Below are positions 1 to 8,607 of a stretch of 64,000 bases of DNA, piece after piece (the stretch's first letter is position 1; each line of letters begins with the position of its first letter). The DNA is from Neobacillus cucumis (GTDB lineage Bacteria; Bacillota; Bacilli; Bacillales; Cytobacillaceae). The translations under genes and the position numbers were made by a program. A model generated the notes under the pieces. That model did not search any database. It saw nothing but the letters and a program-made list of their open reading frames with translations, and was not told where the DNA came from. The stretch is taken from the NCBI RefSeq assembly GCF_002860255.1, contig NZ_PGVE01000102.1, positions 62,001 through 126,000 of the forward strand, given 5' to 3'.

Positions 1-1662
1 CACAAGTGCATATTTTGGAGTTTTGTAAGGAAAATATCCCGCAAACCATTTATTATGAAGCTGCTTTCCATTCACATATTTTCCTGTTTCGGCTGTCCCT
101 GATTTCCCCGCTACTTCATAAGGTAAATCTTTAAACCATCTTCCCGTACCATTTGGATTCGTTACAACTTCACGAAGCAGTTTTTGAAGCCTCATACTAG
201 TATAAGGGGAGATCGTTTCTCCCTTCAGCTCCTTAACAGGAAAATCCACCATTGTCGTCCCATTTTTATACTCTATTTTGGATACTGCTCGGACCATCTT
301 TTTCTTTCCTCCCCTTGCTATCGTTGCCATCATATTTGCAACAGCTAGAGGGGTGGCACGGACTTCATTCTGCCCAATCCCAGACATGGCTGCCATATTA
401 GCATCCTTTCTAGCCTCATCGGAAACAAATACTCGGCCATTATCTTCGTCAGGAAGCTGTTTGAAATCACTTGTATGATACACATCTCCCTGCCAGCCGA
501 CCAAGCTTGTTAATGATAATTTTTCAGCATAGTCTTCTAAAGAAAAGGGGTCCTTTTTTTGTAATTCCTTTGCGAGTTCACCAAATGTCCGATTACAGCT
601 TCTTGCAAAGCTATTGGAGAAATCCAGCATACCATAATTATATTTAACCTCTGGCTTTCCGTTAATTTTTTTACTGCAATCAAATTGACGCATGGGAGTA
701 TCAAGGTTATGGTCAATGGCCGCTGCTGCGACAACCGTTTTAAACACCGAGCCCATAATCTGTTGTTTTAACATCTTATTGGTTATCCCTGCCGTGCCAT
801 AGGGATCTTTTTTATTAACAGCAGGACGAGAGACCATGGCAAGGATGCTATTATCTTCAATATTTATGAGAACAAGGCCCCCCTTTTTTATTTGGTGCTT
901 GTCCACTAATTCTTCTGCTTTTTGCTGGATATTCTTATCTAAGGTAGTGCGCACATTCACAGGATAGAAGGGGTTAGCTGGGTCAACATACTTTACGTTG
1001 ATGCCAAATAAAGGGCCGCCAGAGCCATCAACATGGTATACAAGCTTTGATTTCCCCTCAGGAAGCAGAAATTCATCAAAGCTTTCCTCAAGCCCCGATA
1101 CGCCTAGCAAGGTTTTCTCCGATAACTCTTTATCAGGATAACGTTTTTTCACTTCCTCTGGGTTTTCACCAGTTAACCCAATCAATTGTTCAGCAGGTAT
1201 TTGGGAGCGTTCAAACTTTTTTTCAATCGCAAAAACACCAGGGATATTTAATTGATTAATTTGTTCCATTTGAGCAGTGGTTAACTCCACTGGTTGGGGA
1301 TCCCCATAGGCAAACGGCTTCTTCGCACCCTCAACAGCCATTTTTAGTATATTTTCCGGAACTCCAGTAATTTCAGAAACCTTTTTAGCATCCCAGTCGA
1401 TTTTTTTTAAAAAAGGAAAAAGGACAAGGACGGATACCTTTTTATGAGTAAGCATGACACCATTCCGGTCAAGAAAATTCCCTCTGCCATTATCAATCAC
1501 TAACTCTTGAGTTCTCTGCTTAACACTTTCCTCAAGTAAATTAATATTATGTTTAGAAAATGTTTCTGTTTCCATTAATTGAATTTGTATGAGTCTGACT
1601 AAAAGAAGTGTAAGACCTGTGATACAAATAAGAAGCCATCCAAGAGCCCGTCTTTTCCACAT
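1..1662 (-). CDS. pbpI: Class B penicillin-binding protein (transpeptidase), C-terminus cut by window edge
   Basis: Peptidoglycan D,D-transpeptidase anchored in the membrane with its catalytic domain outside. The reading frame is open from the ATG at 1660-1662 to the window edge (about 553 residues). It has a short cytoplasmic start (MWKRRALG), one membrane segment, a dimerisation region and the transpeptidase domain. All three active-site motifs are visible: SVFK near 742-753, SCN near 598-606 and KSGTAE near 88-105. Position next to greA matches pbpI (yrrR) of B. subtilis. The ribosome binding site GAGGTG lies inside the greA terminator hairpin. The extreme C-terminus is missing, so a PASTA tail cannot be excluded. 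Confidence 0.9.
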   Translation of the reverse strand, partial: MWKRRALGWLLICITGLTLLLVRLIQIQLMETETFSKHNINLLEESVKQRTQELVIDNGRGNFLDRNGVMLTHKKVSVLVLFPFLKKIDWDAKKVSEITGVPENILKMAVEGAKKPFAYGDPQPVELTTAQMEQINQLNIPGVFAIEKKFERSQIPAEQLIGLTGENPEEVKKRYPDKELSEKTLLGVSGLEESFDEFLLPEGKSKLVYHVDGSGGPLFGINVKYVDPANPFYPVNVRTTLDKNIQQKAEELVDKHQIKKGGLVLINIEDNSILAMVSRPAVNKKDPYGTAGITNKMLKQQIMGSVFKTVVAAAAIDHNLDTPMRQFDCSKKINGKPEVKYNYGMLDFSNSFARSCNRTFGELAKELQKKDPFSLEDYAEKLSLTSLVGWQGDVYHTSDFKQLPDEDNGRVFVSDEARKDANMAAMSGIGQNEVRATPLAVANMMATIARGGKKKMVRAVSKIEYKNGTTMVDFPVKELKGETISPYTSMRLQKLLREVVTNPNGTGRWFKDLPYEVAGKSGTAETGKYVNGKQLHNKWFAGYFPYKTPKYALV

Positions 1663-1693
1663 AAAAAACACCTCGTCAAAAGTCTTGACGAGG
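1663..1693 (-). terminator. greA terminator overlapping the pbpI ribosome binding site
   Basis: On the minus strand CCTCGTCAA (1685-1693) pairs with TTGACGAGG (1671-1679) around a 5-nt loop, followed by TGTTTTTT. The 3' arm includes GAGGTG, the Shine-Dalgarno of pbpI, and the T-run is the spacer before the pbpI ATG. Confidence 0.85.
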
Positions 1694-1721
1694 TTAACGT
1701 TTTTCAAACTATGGTCATTGA

Positions 1722-2198
1722 TTATTTAATGGAAATAATTCGTACGTTCATTTCTCCGCCTGGAGTTTGAACCGTTACTTGGTCTCCAACTTTTTTCCCT
1801 AATAGGCTTTTAGCAATTGGTGAATCGTTTGAGATTTTTCCTTCAAATGGATCAGCCTCTGCGCTTCCTACAATAGAATATGTTTCTTCTTCGCCATCTG
1901 GAAGCTCAATAAAGGTAACAGAACTTCCTAAAGAAACAGAGTCTCCTGCCATTTCACTTTCAGCAATAATCTTGGCATTACGGATCATATTTTCAAGGGT
2001 TGTGATACGACCCTCAACAAAAGCTTGTTCTTCTTTCGCTGAATCGTACTCGGAGTTTTCAGATAAATCGCCGAAACTTCTTGCAATTTTAATCCTTTCT
2101 ACCACTTCTTTACGTTTAACTGATTTTAAGTATTCAAGTTCTTGTACAAGCTTTTCTTTACCCGCTTGTGTCATTGGAAATACTTTCTCTGTAGCCAA
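1722..2198 (-). CDS. greA: Transcription elongation factor GreA
   Basis: Rescues backtracked RNA polymerase by stimulating transcript cleavage in the secondary channel. The protein has the expected N-terminal coiled-coil (about residues 1-75, with conserved acidic residues in [15 protein letters not shown]) and a C-terminal FKBP-like domain ending in [10 protein letters not shown] chose TTG at 2196-2198 as the start: AAGGAG lies 8 nt upstream, whereas the GTG at 2205 sits directly against it. This gives 158 residues, the normal GreA length, beginning MATEKVFPM. Between udk and pbpI as in B. subtilis. Confidence 0.95.
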   Translation of the reverse strand: MATEKVFPMTQAGKEKLVQELEYLKSVKRKEVVERIKIARSFGDLSENSEYDSAKEEQAFVEGRITTLENMIRNAKIIAESEMAGDSVSLGSSVTFIELPDGEEETYSIVGSAEADPFEGKISNDSPIAKSLLGKKVGDQVTVQTPGGEMNVRIISIK

Positions 2199-2288
2199 TA
2201 CCCTCACTCCTTCTAGTTTTCACAATCCCCCATTAGAATTGTGTATGTAATATATGTAGGTATAATACCATACGGTAAATACATAGCA

Positions 2289-2313
2289 GCGCGTCCTTTA
2301 AAAAAGGGCGCGC
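2289..2313 (-). other. GC-rich hairpin between udk and greA
   Basis: GCGCGTCC (2289-2296) can pair with GGGCGCGC (2306-2313) around a 9-nt A/T loop. There is no T-run directly after it on either strand, so it is not a standard terminator. It may be a weak transcript boundary after udk or part of the greA leader. Confidence 0.4.
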
Positions 2314-2353
2314 ACTATAACTATTTATTTACGTCTATTCTTTTGCTATTGTG

Positions 2354-2986
2354 TCATAAAATTGCTTTTTGTTCAAGAATTGTTTGAATTTTTGTGACCA
2401 TCAAATCAATAGCAACATGATTTTGACCGCCTTCTGGAATAATAACATCCGCATAACGCTTCGTTGGCTCGATAAACTGATTATGCATTGGACGGACAAC
2501 ATTTAGATATTGTTCAATAACTGAATCAAAAGTACGTCCACGCTCTCTAATATCACGTGTTAACCGGCGGATGATTCTTAAATCAGGATCCGTATCCACA
2601 TACAATTTAATATCCATTAAATTACGAAGACGCTCATCCTCAAGCACCAGAATTCCTTCTAGGATGATGACATCCTTTGGTTCTACTGGAATCACCTTTT
2701 CAGAACGTGTATGGATGGAATAATCATATACAGGTTTATCAATGGCTTCATAGCGTAGAAGCGCCTCAATATGTTCAATCAGTAAGTCATTATCAAAAGC
2801 AAGTGGATGGTCATAATTAGTTTTCAAACGCTCTTCAAATGGTAAATCATGCTGATCCTTATAATAATAATCCTGTTCAAGCACTAAAATAGAATGGTCT
2901 TTCAAGCTCTCATAAATGGCTTTTGTTACACTGGTTTTTCCGGAGCCGGAGCCGCCGGTTACACCAATAACAACCGGTTTGCGCAT
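2354..2986 (-). CDS. udk: Uridine/cytidine kinase
   Basis: Phosphorylates uridine and cytidine to UMP and CMP in pyrimidine salvage, in the cytoplasm. The 210-residue protein opens with the P-loop [12 protein letters not shown] (residues 8-19), followed by the nucleoside-binding DYYYKDQ and DHPLAFD segments and IILEGILVL in the Walker B region, as in the Udk family. Its ATG overlaps the trhP2 stop codon (TAATG) and AAGGAG sits upstream, so it is probably translated from the same message. Same neighbours as in B. subtilis. Confidence 0.95.
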   Translation of the reverse strand: MRKPVVIGVTGGSGSGKTSVTKAIYESLKDHSILVLEQDYYYKDQHDLPFEERLKTNYDHPLAFDNDLLIEHIEALLRYEAIDKPVYDYSIHTRSEKVIPVEPKDVIILEGILVLEDERLRNLMDIKLYVDTDPDLRIIRRLTRDIRERGRTFDSVIEQYLNVVRPMHNQFIEPTKRYADVIIPEGGQNHVAIDLMVTKIQTILEQKAIL

Positions 2987-4260
2987 TATGCGTTCTCCTT
3001 TCGCATCATGTTGTTAGGGTACACCGGTTTGTCCAATTTAAATTGCACAATTTGAAGAGGATGTCTAGCTGCATCCAATTCATTCCCTTTTTCATCCCAA
3101 ATTTTATCAATAACATGTGTAAAGTTTTCAATTTCCGGACCGAAGAATTCCACTTCATCTCCTGGTTTAAAATGATTTCGCTGCTGCAAAGTAAGCATTT
3201 GAGTTTCCTTGTTATAATCTAACACAAGTCCAACAAACTCAAACTTTGTCTTCTTGCTATGATTACCAAACATTTGCTCTTTATACCCTGGAATGCCTTC
3301 AAAGAATGCAGGAGCTGTCTCGCGGTTAGCACATTTATCAAGCTCTTCTAACCATTCTCTTTCAATAACAAAGTTATCAGGATCAGCACAATAGGCATCA
3401 ATTACTTTCCGATATACACTAACAACCGTAGCGATGTAATGGATAGATTTCATACGGCCTTCGATTTTCAAGCTGTCGATGCCCAGCTCAATCATATTTG
3501 GAATAGCTTGAATTAAATTCAGGTCTTTTGGGCTCATCGCAAATGGTGCGTCCCCTTCACCAAACAACGCTGTCTCTTGATCACTGCCCTCAACTCTATA
3601 AAGGTCATAATCCCAACGGCAAGATTGACAGCAGCCACCACGGTTAGAATCTCTAGCTGTCATGTGATTACTTAATGTACAACGGCCCGAATAAGCAATA
3701 CACATGGCACCATGAATAAAGGTTTCTATCTCAACATCAACCTTTTCCTTCATTTCTCTAATTTCATCAGCCCCAACCTCACGAGCTAAAACGACACGCT
3801 CTGCACCTGCTTCTTTCCAGAACTGAGCAGCCTTCCAGTTTGATAGTGATTGCTGGGTACTAATATGAATCTCTATTTCAGGTGCTAAGCGGCGGCAAGT
3901 TTCAATGATTAGCGGATCAGCTACGATAATCCCTGCGATCCCCGTTTCCTTAAGCCCTAAAATATATTCCTCTAAACCATCAATATTTTCGTTGTGAGCA
4001 AAGATGTTTGTTGTTACATAGATTTTTGCTCCGTATTTCTTTGCGAACTCTACCCCTTCTTTCATTTCTTCAAAGGTAAAGTTATCAGCATTTGAACGAA
4101 GTCCATATTCCTGACCGCCGATAAAGACGGCATCCGCACCATAATGAACAGCAATTTTTAATTTCTCAAGATTGCCTGCGGGAGCAAGGAGTTCCGGCTT
4201 CTTTACAATGACGCGCTTTCCGTTTATCATTTCAGAAATTTTGTCTCTAACTGTATTCAC
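2986..4260 (-). CDS. trhP2: tRNA hydroxylation protein TrhP2 (peptidase U32 family)
   Basis: Homologue of B. subtilis YrrO. Despite the U32 peptidase label, this family is known to work in prephenate-dependent formation of 5-hydroxyuridine at the tRNA wobble position. The 424-residue protein begins [11 protein letters not shown] near residue 20 and has the U32 signature with five cysteines (C187, C194, C210, C211, C214), likely the iron-sulfur ligands. Residues after about 335 form the C-terminal domain. The start is GTG, with GGGAGGGG 7 nt upstream. It lies just after trhP1 and trmR; together the three would make 5-methoxyuridine. The biochemical role comes from homologues. Confidence 0.9.
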   Translation of the reverse strand: MNTVRDKISEMINGKRVIVKKPELLAPAGNLEKLKIAVHYGADAVFIGGQEYGLRSNADNFTFEEMKEGVEFAKKYGAKIYVTTNIFAHNENIDGLEEYILGLKETGIAGIIVADPLIIETCRRLAPEIEIHISTQQSLSNWKAAQFWKEAGAERVVLAREVGADEIREMKEKVDVEIETFIHGAMCIAYSGRCTLSNHMTARDSNRGGCCQSCRWDYDLYRVEGSDQETALFGEGDAPFAMSPKDLNLIQAIPNMIELGIDSLKIEGRMKSIHYIATVVSVYRKVIDAYCADPDNFVIEREWLEELDKCANRETAPAFFEGIPGYKEQMFGNHSKKTKFEFVGLVLDYNKETQMLTLQQRNHFKPGDEVEFFGPEIENFTHVIDKIWDEKGNELDAARHPLQIVQFKLDKPVYPNNMMRKENA

Positions 4261-4324
4261 GATTGAACCCCTCCCATAAATATTTTAATGTTTTACACGA
4301 GGCAAATTCTTGCCTCAAACTTTT

Positions 4325-5254
4325 TTAATAAACTGTTTCTTTGAAAAAGAATCCTGTATCTAATGAACGATTAGCTGGTTGAATTTCCTCTATTGCCTCT
4401 AAAAGCTCGTCCTTTTTATCATCATACGCATCTGGGTCTTCAGCACATAAGTCAATGGCTTCACGATAAGCCTTTGTAACAGCCAGGATATACTCAGGGC
4501 TTTTTAAAATCCCATCAATTTTAAAAGAATCTACTCCAGCCTCAATCATTTCTTGAAGCTCATCAATGATACAAATATCATTTGGACTCATAATATGAGT
4601 TCCATTTTCATCTTCAAAAATCGGGTATTTATTCTCGCGCTCTTTATCGTGCAGGAACATATTTTCTTCCTTTTTGCGGTTTTCAACTTCCATAACCTTG
4701 CCTTGATATTCATAATAGTTTCCAAGCAAGGAACGTTTGGATTGGAACATACAGCTCATACCATGAACTTGGACTTCGATTTCCACTTCCGCGTTTTCTT
4801 TTATTTCAACAATGGCATCCATGTTAATCTCACGAGCAAGAACGGACCGTTTGGCTCCTTTTGAACCCCAATAATTACAAGTAAACCAGTTTGTCCCGGT
4901 TGTTTCTGTGTTCCAATGCAGCTTCATTTCAGGAGCCACTTCCTTTGCAGTCATCAGAACCGCTGGATCACCAAAAATAATAGCATCTGCATTGGCTTCT
5001 TTAGTAAATTGGATATATTCACCGAGTTCATCGATTTTTTCATTATGAAAAATGGCATTCATAGCCACATAAACTTTTTTACCCTTGCTATGTGCTAATT
5101 CAATAGCCTTTTTAACATCCTCACGGTTGAATTCACCTGCAAGGCGGAGACCATAACGCTGTTCACCAACAACAAATGCATCGGCACCCGCTTCTGCTAA
5201 TGGCAAAATATCGTCCACTCTTAATGGAGTCACAAGTAATTCAGGTTTTTTCAT
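4325..5254 (-). CDS. trhP1: tRNA hydroxylation protein TrhP1 (peptidase U32 family)
   Basis: Homologue of B. subtilis YrrN, the shorter partner of TrhP2 in wobble-uridine hydroxylation. 309 residues, beginning MKKPELLVTP. ATG at 5252-5254 was preferred over the upstream GTG because GAGGTGA then lies 5 nt away. It shares the TIM-barrel core with TrhP2 (GADAFVVGEQRYGLR against [15 protein letters not shown]) but has lost most of the cysteine cluster: the equivalent stretch reads GMSCMFQSKRSLLGN with one cysteine. This suggests a non-catalytic or scaffolding subunit, which is inference. It starts 5 nt after the trmR stop codon. Confidence 0.88.
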   Translation of the reverse strand: MKKPELLVTPLRVDDILPLAEAGADAFVVGEQRYGLRLAGEFNREDVKKAIELAHSKGKKVYVAMNAIFHNEKIDELGEYIQFTKEANADAIIFGDPAVLMTAKEVAPEMKLHWNTETTGTNWFTCNYWGSKGAKRSVLAREINMDAIVEIKENAEVEIEVQVHGMSCMFQSKRSLLGNYYEYQGKVMEVENRKKEENMFLHDKERENKYPIFEDENGTHIMSPNDICIIDELQEMIEAGVDSFKIDGILKSPEYILAVTKAYREAIDLCAEDPDAYDDKKDELLEAIEEIQPANRSLDTGFFFKETVY

Positions 5255-5259
5255 AACAC

Positions 5260-5901
5260 TCACCTCTTCTTTTTGCTTATCGCAATTCCATCTCCAACTG
5301 GTAAAATAACAGAATCATAATCGGAGTGGTTCATAAGCCACTGATTAAAGTCAGCTATCTTTCTCACCATATTACGGATTCTTTTTGTTTCAATCTCTGC
5401 TTCCGCAACAAGGCCTTTAAACAGGACGTTATCTGTAATAATCAACCCTCCAGGGCTTAAATACTTGGAATAGATCTCAAAGAACTTTTGGTATTGTCCT
5501 TTAGCCGCATCAATAAAAATGGCATCAAATCGACCATGTTCACGAACAACCTCTTCTACTTCAAGGGCATCTCCCTCTATTAAGATGATTTGCTCAGCCT
5601 TCCCCGAACGGTTGATATATTCCTTTGCCTTGTGGATCCTCTCGATGTCCCGTTCAATCGTAACTATTTTCACATCAGGAAGGGCTGTAGCCATTCTTAA
5701 CGCCGAATAACCAATTGCCGTTCCAACCTCAAGTATTTTATTGGATTTATGGATTCTCAAGAATTGAAGCATTGTTTCGATTCCGGCAAGCTCCATTATG
5801 GGAACGTGTTGTTGGCTTGCATAGTTCTCCATTTCAATCAACAAGCTATTCCTATCAGGAATAAGACTTTCTATATAAGATTGCAGCTTCTCATTTATCA
5901 A
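5260..5901 (-). CDS. trmR: tRNA 5-hydroxyuridine methyltransferase TrmR
   Basis: SAM-dependent O-methyltransferase, homologue of B. subtilis YrrM/TrmR, which converts 5-hydroxyuridine-34 to 5-methoxyuridine in tRNA. It has the class I fold motifs: ILEVGTAIGYSALRMA (motif I), VTIERD, DAIFIDAAKGQY with the metal-binding Asp, and ITDNVLFKGLVA. I chose TTG at 5899-5901: AGAGGTGAGG precedes it, giving 213 residues (MINEKLQSY), close to the 217 of B. subtilis. A longer frame reaching 5949 lacks a better ribosome site. The hydroxylase genes trhP1 and trhP2 follow directly. Confidence 0.92.
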   Translation of the reverse strand: MINEKLQSYIESLIPDRNSLLIEMENYASQQHVPIMELAGIETMLQFLRIHKSNKILEVGTAIGYSALRMATALPDVKIVTIERDIERIHKAKEYINRSGKAEQIILIEGDALEVEEVVREHGRFDAIFIDAAKGQYQKFFEIYSKYLSPGGLIITDNVLFKGLVAEAEIETKRIRNMVRKIADFNQWLMNHSDYDSVILPVGDGIAISKKKR

Positions 5902-6013
5902 GCTGCCCTCACCTCTATCCTCGTAAAGAAAACCGGCAGCGCTAAGCACTAAAATCCGGAGATTCTTAAATTAAATGCTTTTATTATTGCCATTAAAATA
6001 TTCTTTAGACATG

Positions 6014-6122
6014 AAAAAATAGCGTTCACAGATTTGGTTCAAACAAGCTGAAAATAATAGCTTGAGTGCTGTTTGGGGGTATTACGACCGCCAAATCCTC
6101 TTCCTGTGAGTTACGCTATAAA
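6014..6122 (-). ncRNA. Candidate structured small RNA or leader of unknown class, ending in a terminator
   Basis: Read on the minus strand, the segment folds around an outer stem ATAGCGT/ACGCTAT extended by TCACA/TGTGA, an inner GATTTGG/CCAAATC stem and a CAAGCT/AGCTTG hairpin. The final arm is followed by TTTTTT, which fixes the orientation. An unpaired C-rich segment, UAAUACCCCC, lies inside. A weak promoter (ATGATA, 17 nt, TAATAT) sits about 10 nt upstream, and the mltG terminator isolates it from mltG. I do not recognise the class; it could be a small regulatory RNA or an attenuating leader for trmR. Confidence 0.5.
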
Positions 6123-6155
6123 GTAGATATTAAAACACCTGAATCATTTTATCAT

Positions 6156-6185
6156 AAAAAAAGGAGGAATGCTAATCTTTCCTCC
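6156..6185 (-). terminator. mltG terminator
   Basis: Minus-strand hairpin GGAGGAA/TTCCTCC (6163-6185) with a 9-nt loop and a run of seven T, starting about 10 nt after the mltG stop codon. Confidence 0.85.
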
Positions 6186-6194
6186 AAGTACTCA

Positions 6195-7331
6195 TCATTT
6201 TTTATTGGAAATATACTCAGTCTTTTTCTGATTATGCTCGGCTAATGTCCTCGTAAAGATAACATCCCCACTATCTGTAGCCAAGAAATAGTAATAATCG
6301 GTTTGTTTTGGCTCAAGTGCTGCCTCTATGGAAACTCTTCCGGAATTCGCTATAGGCCCCGGAGGAAGTCCTGTATGTTTATAAGTATTATAAGGTGAAT
6401 CTACTTCTAAATCCTTATAATAAACCTTTTCTTTATGTCTTCCTTGTGCATATAAAACCGTTGGGTCTGTTTGCAGAGGCATTCCTTTTTTCATACGATT
6501 ATAAAATACACTAGCAATCGTTTTACGATCGGCCTTACCGGTTGCCTCCTCCTCAACAAGAGAGGCCATTGTTAATAACTGATGAATGGACAGCTTCTTT
6601 TCTTTACTTTCGGCTGTGTAATCAGATAAAACCGTTCTTGTTTTATCAAGCATGGCAGTAACCATTTCTTCCACCGTTGGATTTGGCTTATAAAATGGAT
6701 AGGTTGCTGGGTATAGATATCCTTCGAGAGGATACTTTACGGTCGAATGCAAGATTTCATCAGTTAATATATCAGGATATTTTAACATAAGCGATTTAAT
6801 ATATTCTTTATCATTTAGTTTATTAAACACATCTGCTTCGTTTTGATGGGTAGCTTTTGCCATAATCCCCGCAATTTCCTTCAGCTGTTTCCCTTCAGGA
6901 ATGGTTATTTTAAAGGAGGCTTCAGCCAGCACCTTTCCCGTTTTTAATCGACTTACAATCTCTGGAACATCCATGGAAGGACTTAGCTGGTATTTCCCTG
7001 CCATAAATCCGCCTTCGTTTTTCAGCTTGACATAGTACTTAAAAACCTTTGAATTTTTAATGATGCCATTTTTCTCTAATCTTTCTCCAATCCCCGTTAC
7101 AGATGATCCAATAGGGATATCTACTGTTTTCTTGATCTTACTACTAGAATCAACAGGTCTTAGAGCAGATTGTATATAGAAATAACCACCACCGCCAATT
7201 AATACTATGAATAATAGCAGGATGATAGAAATAATTAAAACGATCTTGCGGACGATTCTGGCTTCATGATGTTGTTCTAGCATTTTTTGTCGAATGACTT
7301 CTTTTTTATTTCCTTTTTCATCGGTTGTCAT
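6195..7331 (-). CDS. mltG: Endolytic peptidoglycan transglycosylase MltG (YceG-like)
   Basis: Membrane-bound lytic transglycosylase that cuts nascent glycan strands. The 378-residue protein has a charged cytoplasmic tail, one membrane segment at about residues 28-53, a LysM-like region (about 66-130) and the YceG catalytic domain. The catalytic glutamate lies in the conserved ASLVEEEA (residues 256-263). The C-terminal part keeps DPTVLYAQG and PGPIANSGRVSIEAAL, typical of the family. It has its own promoter (7408-7436) and terminator, so it appears monocistronic. Equivalent to B. subtilis yrrL. Confidence 0.95.
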   Translation of the reverse strand: MTTDEKGNKKEVIRQKMLEQHHEARIVRKIVLIISIILLLFIVLIGGGGYFYIQSALRPVDSSSKIKKTVDIPIGSSVTGIGERLEKNGIIKNSKVFKYYVKLKNEGGFMAGKYQLSPSMDVPEIVSRLKTGKVLAEASFKITIPEGKQLKEIAGIMAKATHQNEADVFNKLNDKEYIKSLMLKYPDILTDEILHSTVKYPLEGYLYPATYPFYKPNPTVEEMVTAMLDKTRTVLSDYTAESKEKKLSIHQLLTMASLVEEEATGKADRKTIASVFYNRMKKGMPLQTDPTVLYAQGRHKEKVYYKDLEVDSPYNTYKHTGLPPGPIANSGRVSIEAALEPKQTDYYYFLATDSGDVIFTRTLAEHNQKKTEYISNKK

Positions 7332-7407
7332 TCTGTTCCCCCTTCCCTAGGCTACTGATACATTATCTCTTATTTAGAAAAACTACTAAAAATAGATATC
7401 AATATTA

Positions 7408-7436
7408 ATTTGAGCATACAGCAAGAAAAATGTCAA
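7408..7436 (-). promoter_or_regulatory. Promoter of mltG
   Basis: Perfect -35 TTGACA (7431-7436), 17-bp spacer ending in TGC (extended -10), then TCAAAT (7408-7413). It lies after the yrzB terminator and about 75 bp before the mltG start. Confidence 0.6.
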
Positions 7437-7467
7437 TTTAACAATGATAATGTCAAAAAAACTGCAA

Positions 7468-7494
7468 CAAAAAAACCGGCTATCATAGCCGGTC
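7468..7494 (-). terminator. Terminator after yrzB
   Basis: Hairpin ACCGGCTA/TAGCCGGT with a run of T on the minus strand, just after the yrzB stop codon. Confidence 0.9.
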
Positions 7495-7502
7495 TAAAAA
7501 TT

Positions 7503-7802
7503 TTATTCTTCTTGTTCCTCGTTAAAAGTATTAAATACTTCTTCTACCATATCCCATTCTTCTTCTGTTTCGATTTCCATTAATTCCCCGAAACCGCCGT
7601 CTTCCGTAGGGATGTATGCATAAGTAAGGATATCAATTTCATCCTCTTCGTCTTCATTTGCACCTACTGGATAAAAGAATACATAGGACTTTTCGTACTC
7701 ATCTGAATCAAATGTAAAAAGTATTTCAAATAGTTGTTCATCGCCATTTTCATCGACGAGTGTAATATAACGATCTTCTTCGTGATTGTGTTCGTGTGCC
7801 AT
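7503..7802 (-). CDS. yrzB: DUF1292 family small acidic protein YrzB
   Basis: Small (99 residues), very acidic protein matching the DUF1292/UPF0473 family: start [20 protein letters not shown], then a core of alternating acidic and aromatic residues ([34 protein letters not shown]). No catalytic motif or membrane segment is visible and the function is unknown. It is the last gene of yrzL-yrrK-yrzB, a trio conserved across Firmicutes, and is followed by a strong terminator. A good ribosome site (GAGGTG) precedes its ATG. Confidence 0.85.
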   Translation of the reverse strand: MAHEHNHEEDRYITLVDENGDEQLFEILFTFDSDEYEKSYVFFYPVGANEDEEDEIDILTYAYIPTEDGGFGELMEIETEEEWDMVEEVFNTFNEEQEE

Positions 7803-7814
7803 TTTTTCACCTCA

Positions 7815-8231
7815 TTAATTTTTGCTATCAAGAAAACCTTGCAGTATCATAACTGCTGCCATTTTATCAATGACCTTTTTACGCTTTTTTCGGCTGACGT
7901 CTGCTTCTAGCAAAACACGCTCAGCAGCCATTGTGGTTAACCGCTCGTCCCACAAAACGGTTGGAACTGAAAACCTGCTCTCTATTTCAGCGGCAAACTG
8001 CTGACTAGCCTCACCACGCGGTCCGATTGTTCCATTCATGTTTTTAGGTAATCCGATTACGACAGTATCTACTTGATACTCCTTTATTAATTGCCCAATT
8101 TCCTCAAAACCAAACTCTTGTTTTTCTTCGTTAATTTTAAGGGTCTTTAAGCCCTGCGCCGTCCAGCCTAATTCATCACTTAAGGCAACACCGACGGTCT
8201 TTGAGCCTACATCTAATCCCATTGCGCGCAT
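7815..8231 (-). CDS. yrrK: YqgF/RuvX family nuclease (putative Holliday junction resolvase, 16S pre-rRNA processing)
   Basis: RNase H-fold protein of 138 residues. The family is linked to processing of the 5' end of 16S pre-rRNA and has been proposed as an alternative Holliday junction resolvase. Visible motifs: [16 protein letters not shown] with the first catalytic Asp, [18 protein letters not shown] in the middle, and [14 protein letters not shown] followed by [10 protein letters not shown] with the last acidic residue. It sits 3 nt after yrzL and 12 nt before yrzB. The start could be this ATG or the one three codons later. Confidence 0.9.
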   Translation of the reverse strand: MRAMGLDVGSKTVGVALSDELGWTAQGLKTLKINEEKQEFGFEEIGQLIKEYQVDTVVIGLPKNMNGTIGPRGEASQQFAAEIESRFSVPTVLWDERLTTMAAERVLLEADVSRKKRKKVIDKMAAVMILQGFLDSKN

Positions 8232-8234
8232 TCA

Positions 8235-8501
8235 TTAACCCTCTCGCTGTTGTTTTAGATAGGATTTTACCAGTTCCTCAATAATTTCATCCCGTTCTAG
8301 CTTACGGATAATATTACGAGCGTCACGATGACGAGGAATATAGGCAGGGTCCCCTGATAATAAATATCCAACTATTTGATTAATTGGGTTATATCCTTTT
8401 TCCTGTAAGGCCTCATATACTTGGAAAAGAACATCGTTTACATCATGTTCAAACGGATCTTCCGGAAAATTAAACCGCATCGTTTTATCAAATGAGCTCA
8501 T
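8235..8501 (-). CDS. yrzL: IreB family regulatory phosphoprotein (DUF965)
   Basis: Homologue of B. subtilis YrzL and Enterococcus IreB, a small protein phosphorylated by a PASTA-type Ser/Thr kinase. The 88-residue protein is conserved along its length: [14 protein letters not shown], then [30 protein letters not shown] and [24 protein letters not shown] chose the ATG at 8499-8501 because GAGGTG lies 6 nt upstream, while the GTG at 8510 overlaps that site. First gene after the promoter at 8580-8607. Confidence 0.9.
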   Translation of the reverse strand: MSSFDKTMRFNFPEDPFEHDVNDVLFQVYEALQEKGYNPINQIVGYLLSGDPAYIPRHRDARNIIRKLERDEIIEELVKSYLKQQREG

Positions 8502-8544
8502 TTCATGCACCTCGCTTACAAATTGACGAGAATCGTATTGTCTC

Positions 8545-8558
8545 AGCGCCTAGGCGCT
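8545..8558. repeat. Perfect 14-bp palindrome in the yrzL leader
   Basis: AGCGCCTAGGCGCT reads the same on both strands and lies between the yrzL promoter and its ribosome site. It resembles the ends of the dispersed repeat at 40041-40158 (AGCGCCT and AGGCGCT). It could be a protein-binding site or a remnant of that repeat. Confidence 0.5.
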
Positions 8559-8579
8559 TCCGCATTTCAAGTTACCTAT

Positions 8580-8607
8580 ATTTTACACTACTTTGTCCCA
8601 TTATCAA
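8580..8607 (-). promoter_or_regulatory. Promoter of yrzL-yrrK-yrzB
   Basis: TTGATA (8602-8607), 16-bp spacer, TAAAAT (8580-8585). The -35 box includes the alaS stop codon, so the downstream operon has its own promoter inside the end of alaS. Confidence 0.65.

Noticed and set aside
1972-2250. Plus-strand 92-residue frame opposite greA
   Set aside because: Antisense shadow of the highly conserved greA frame with no ribosome site.
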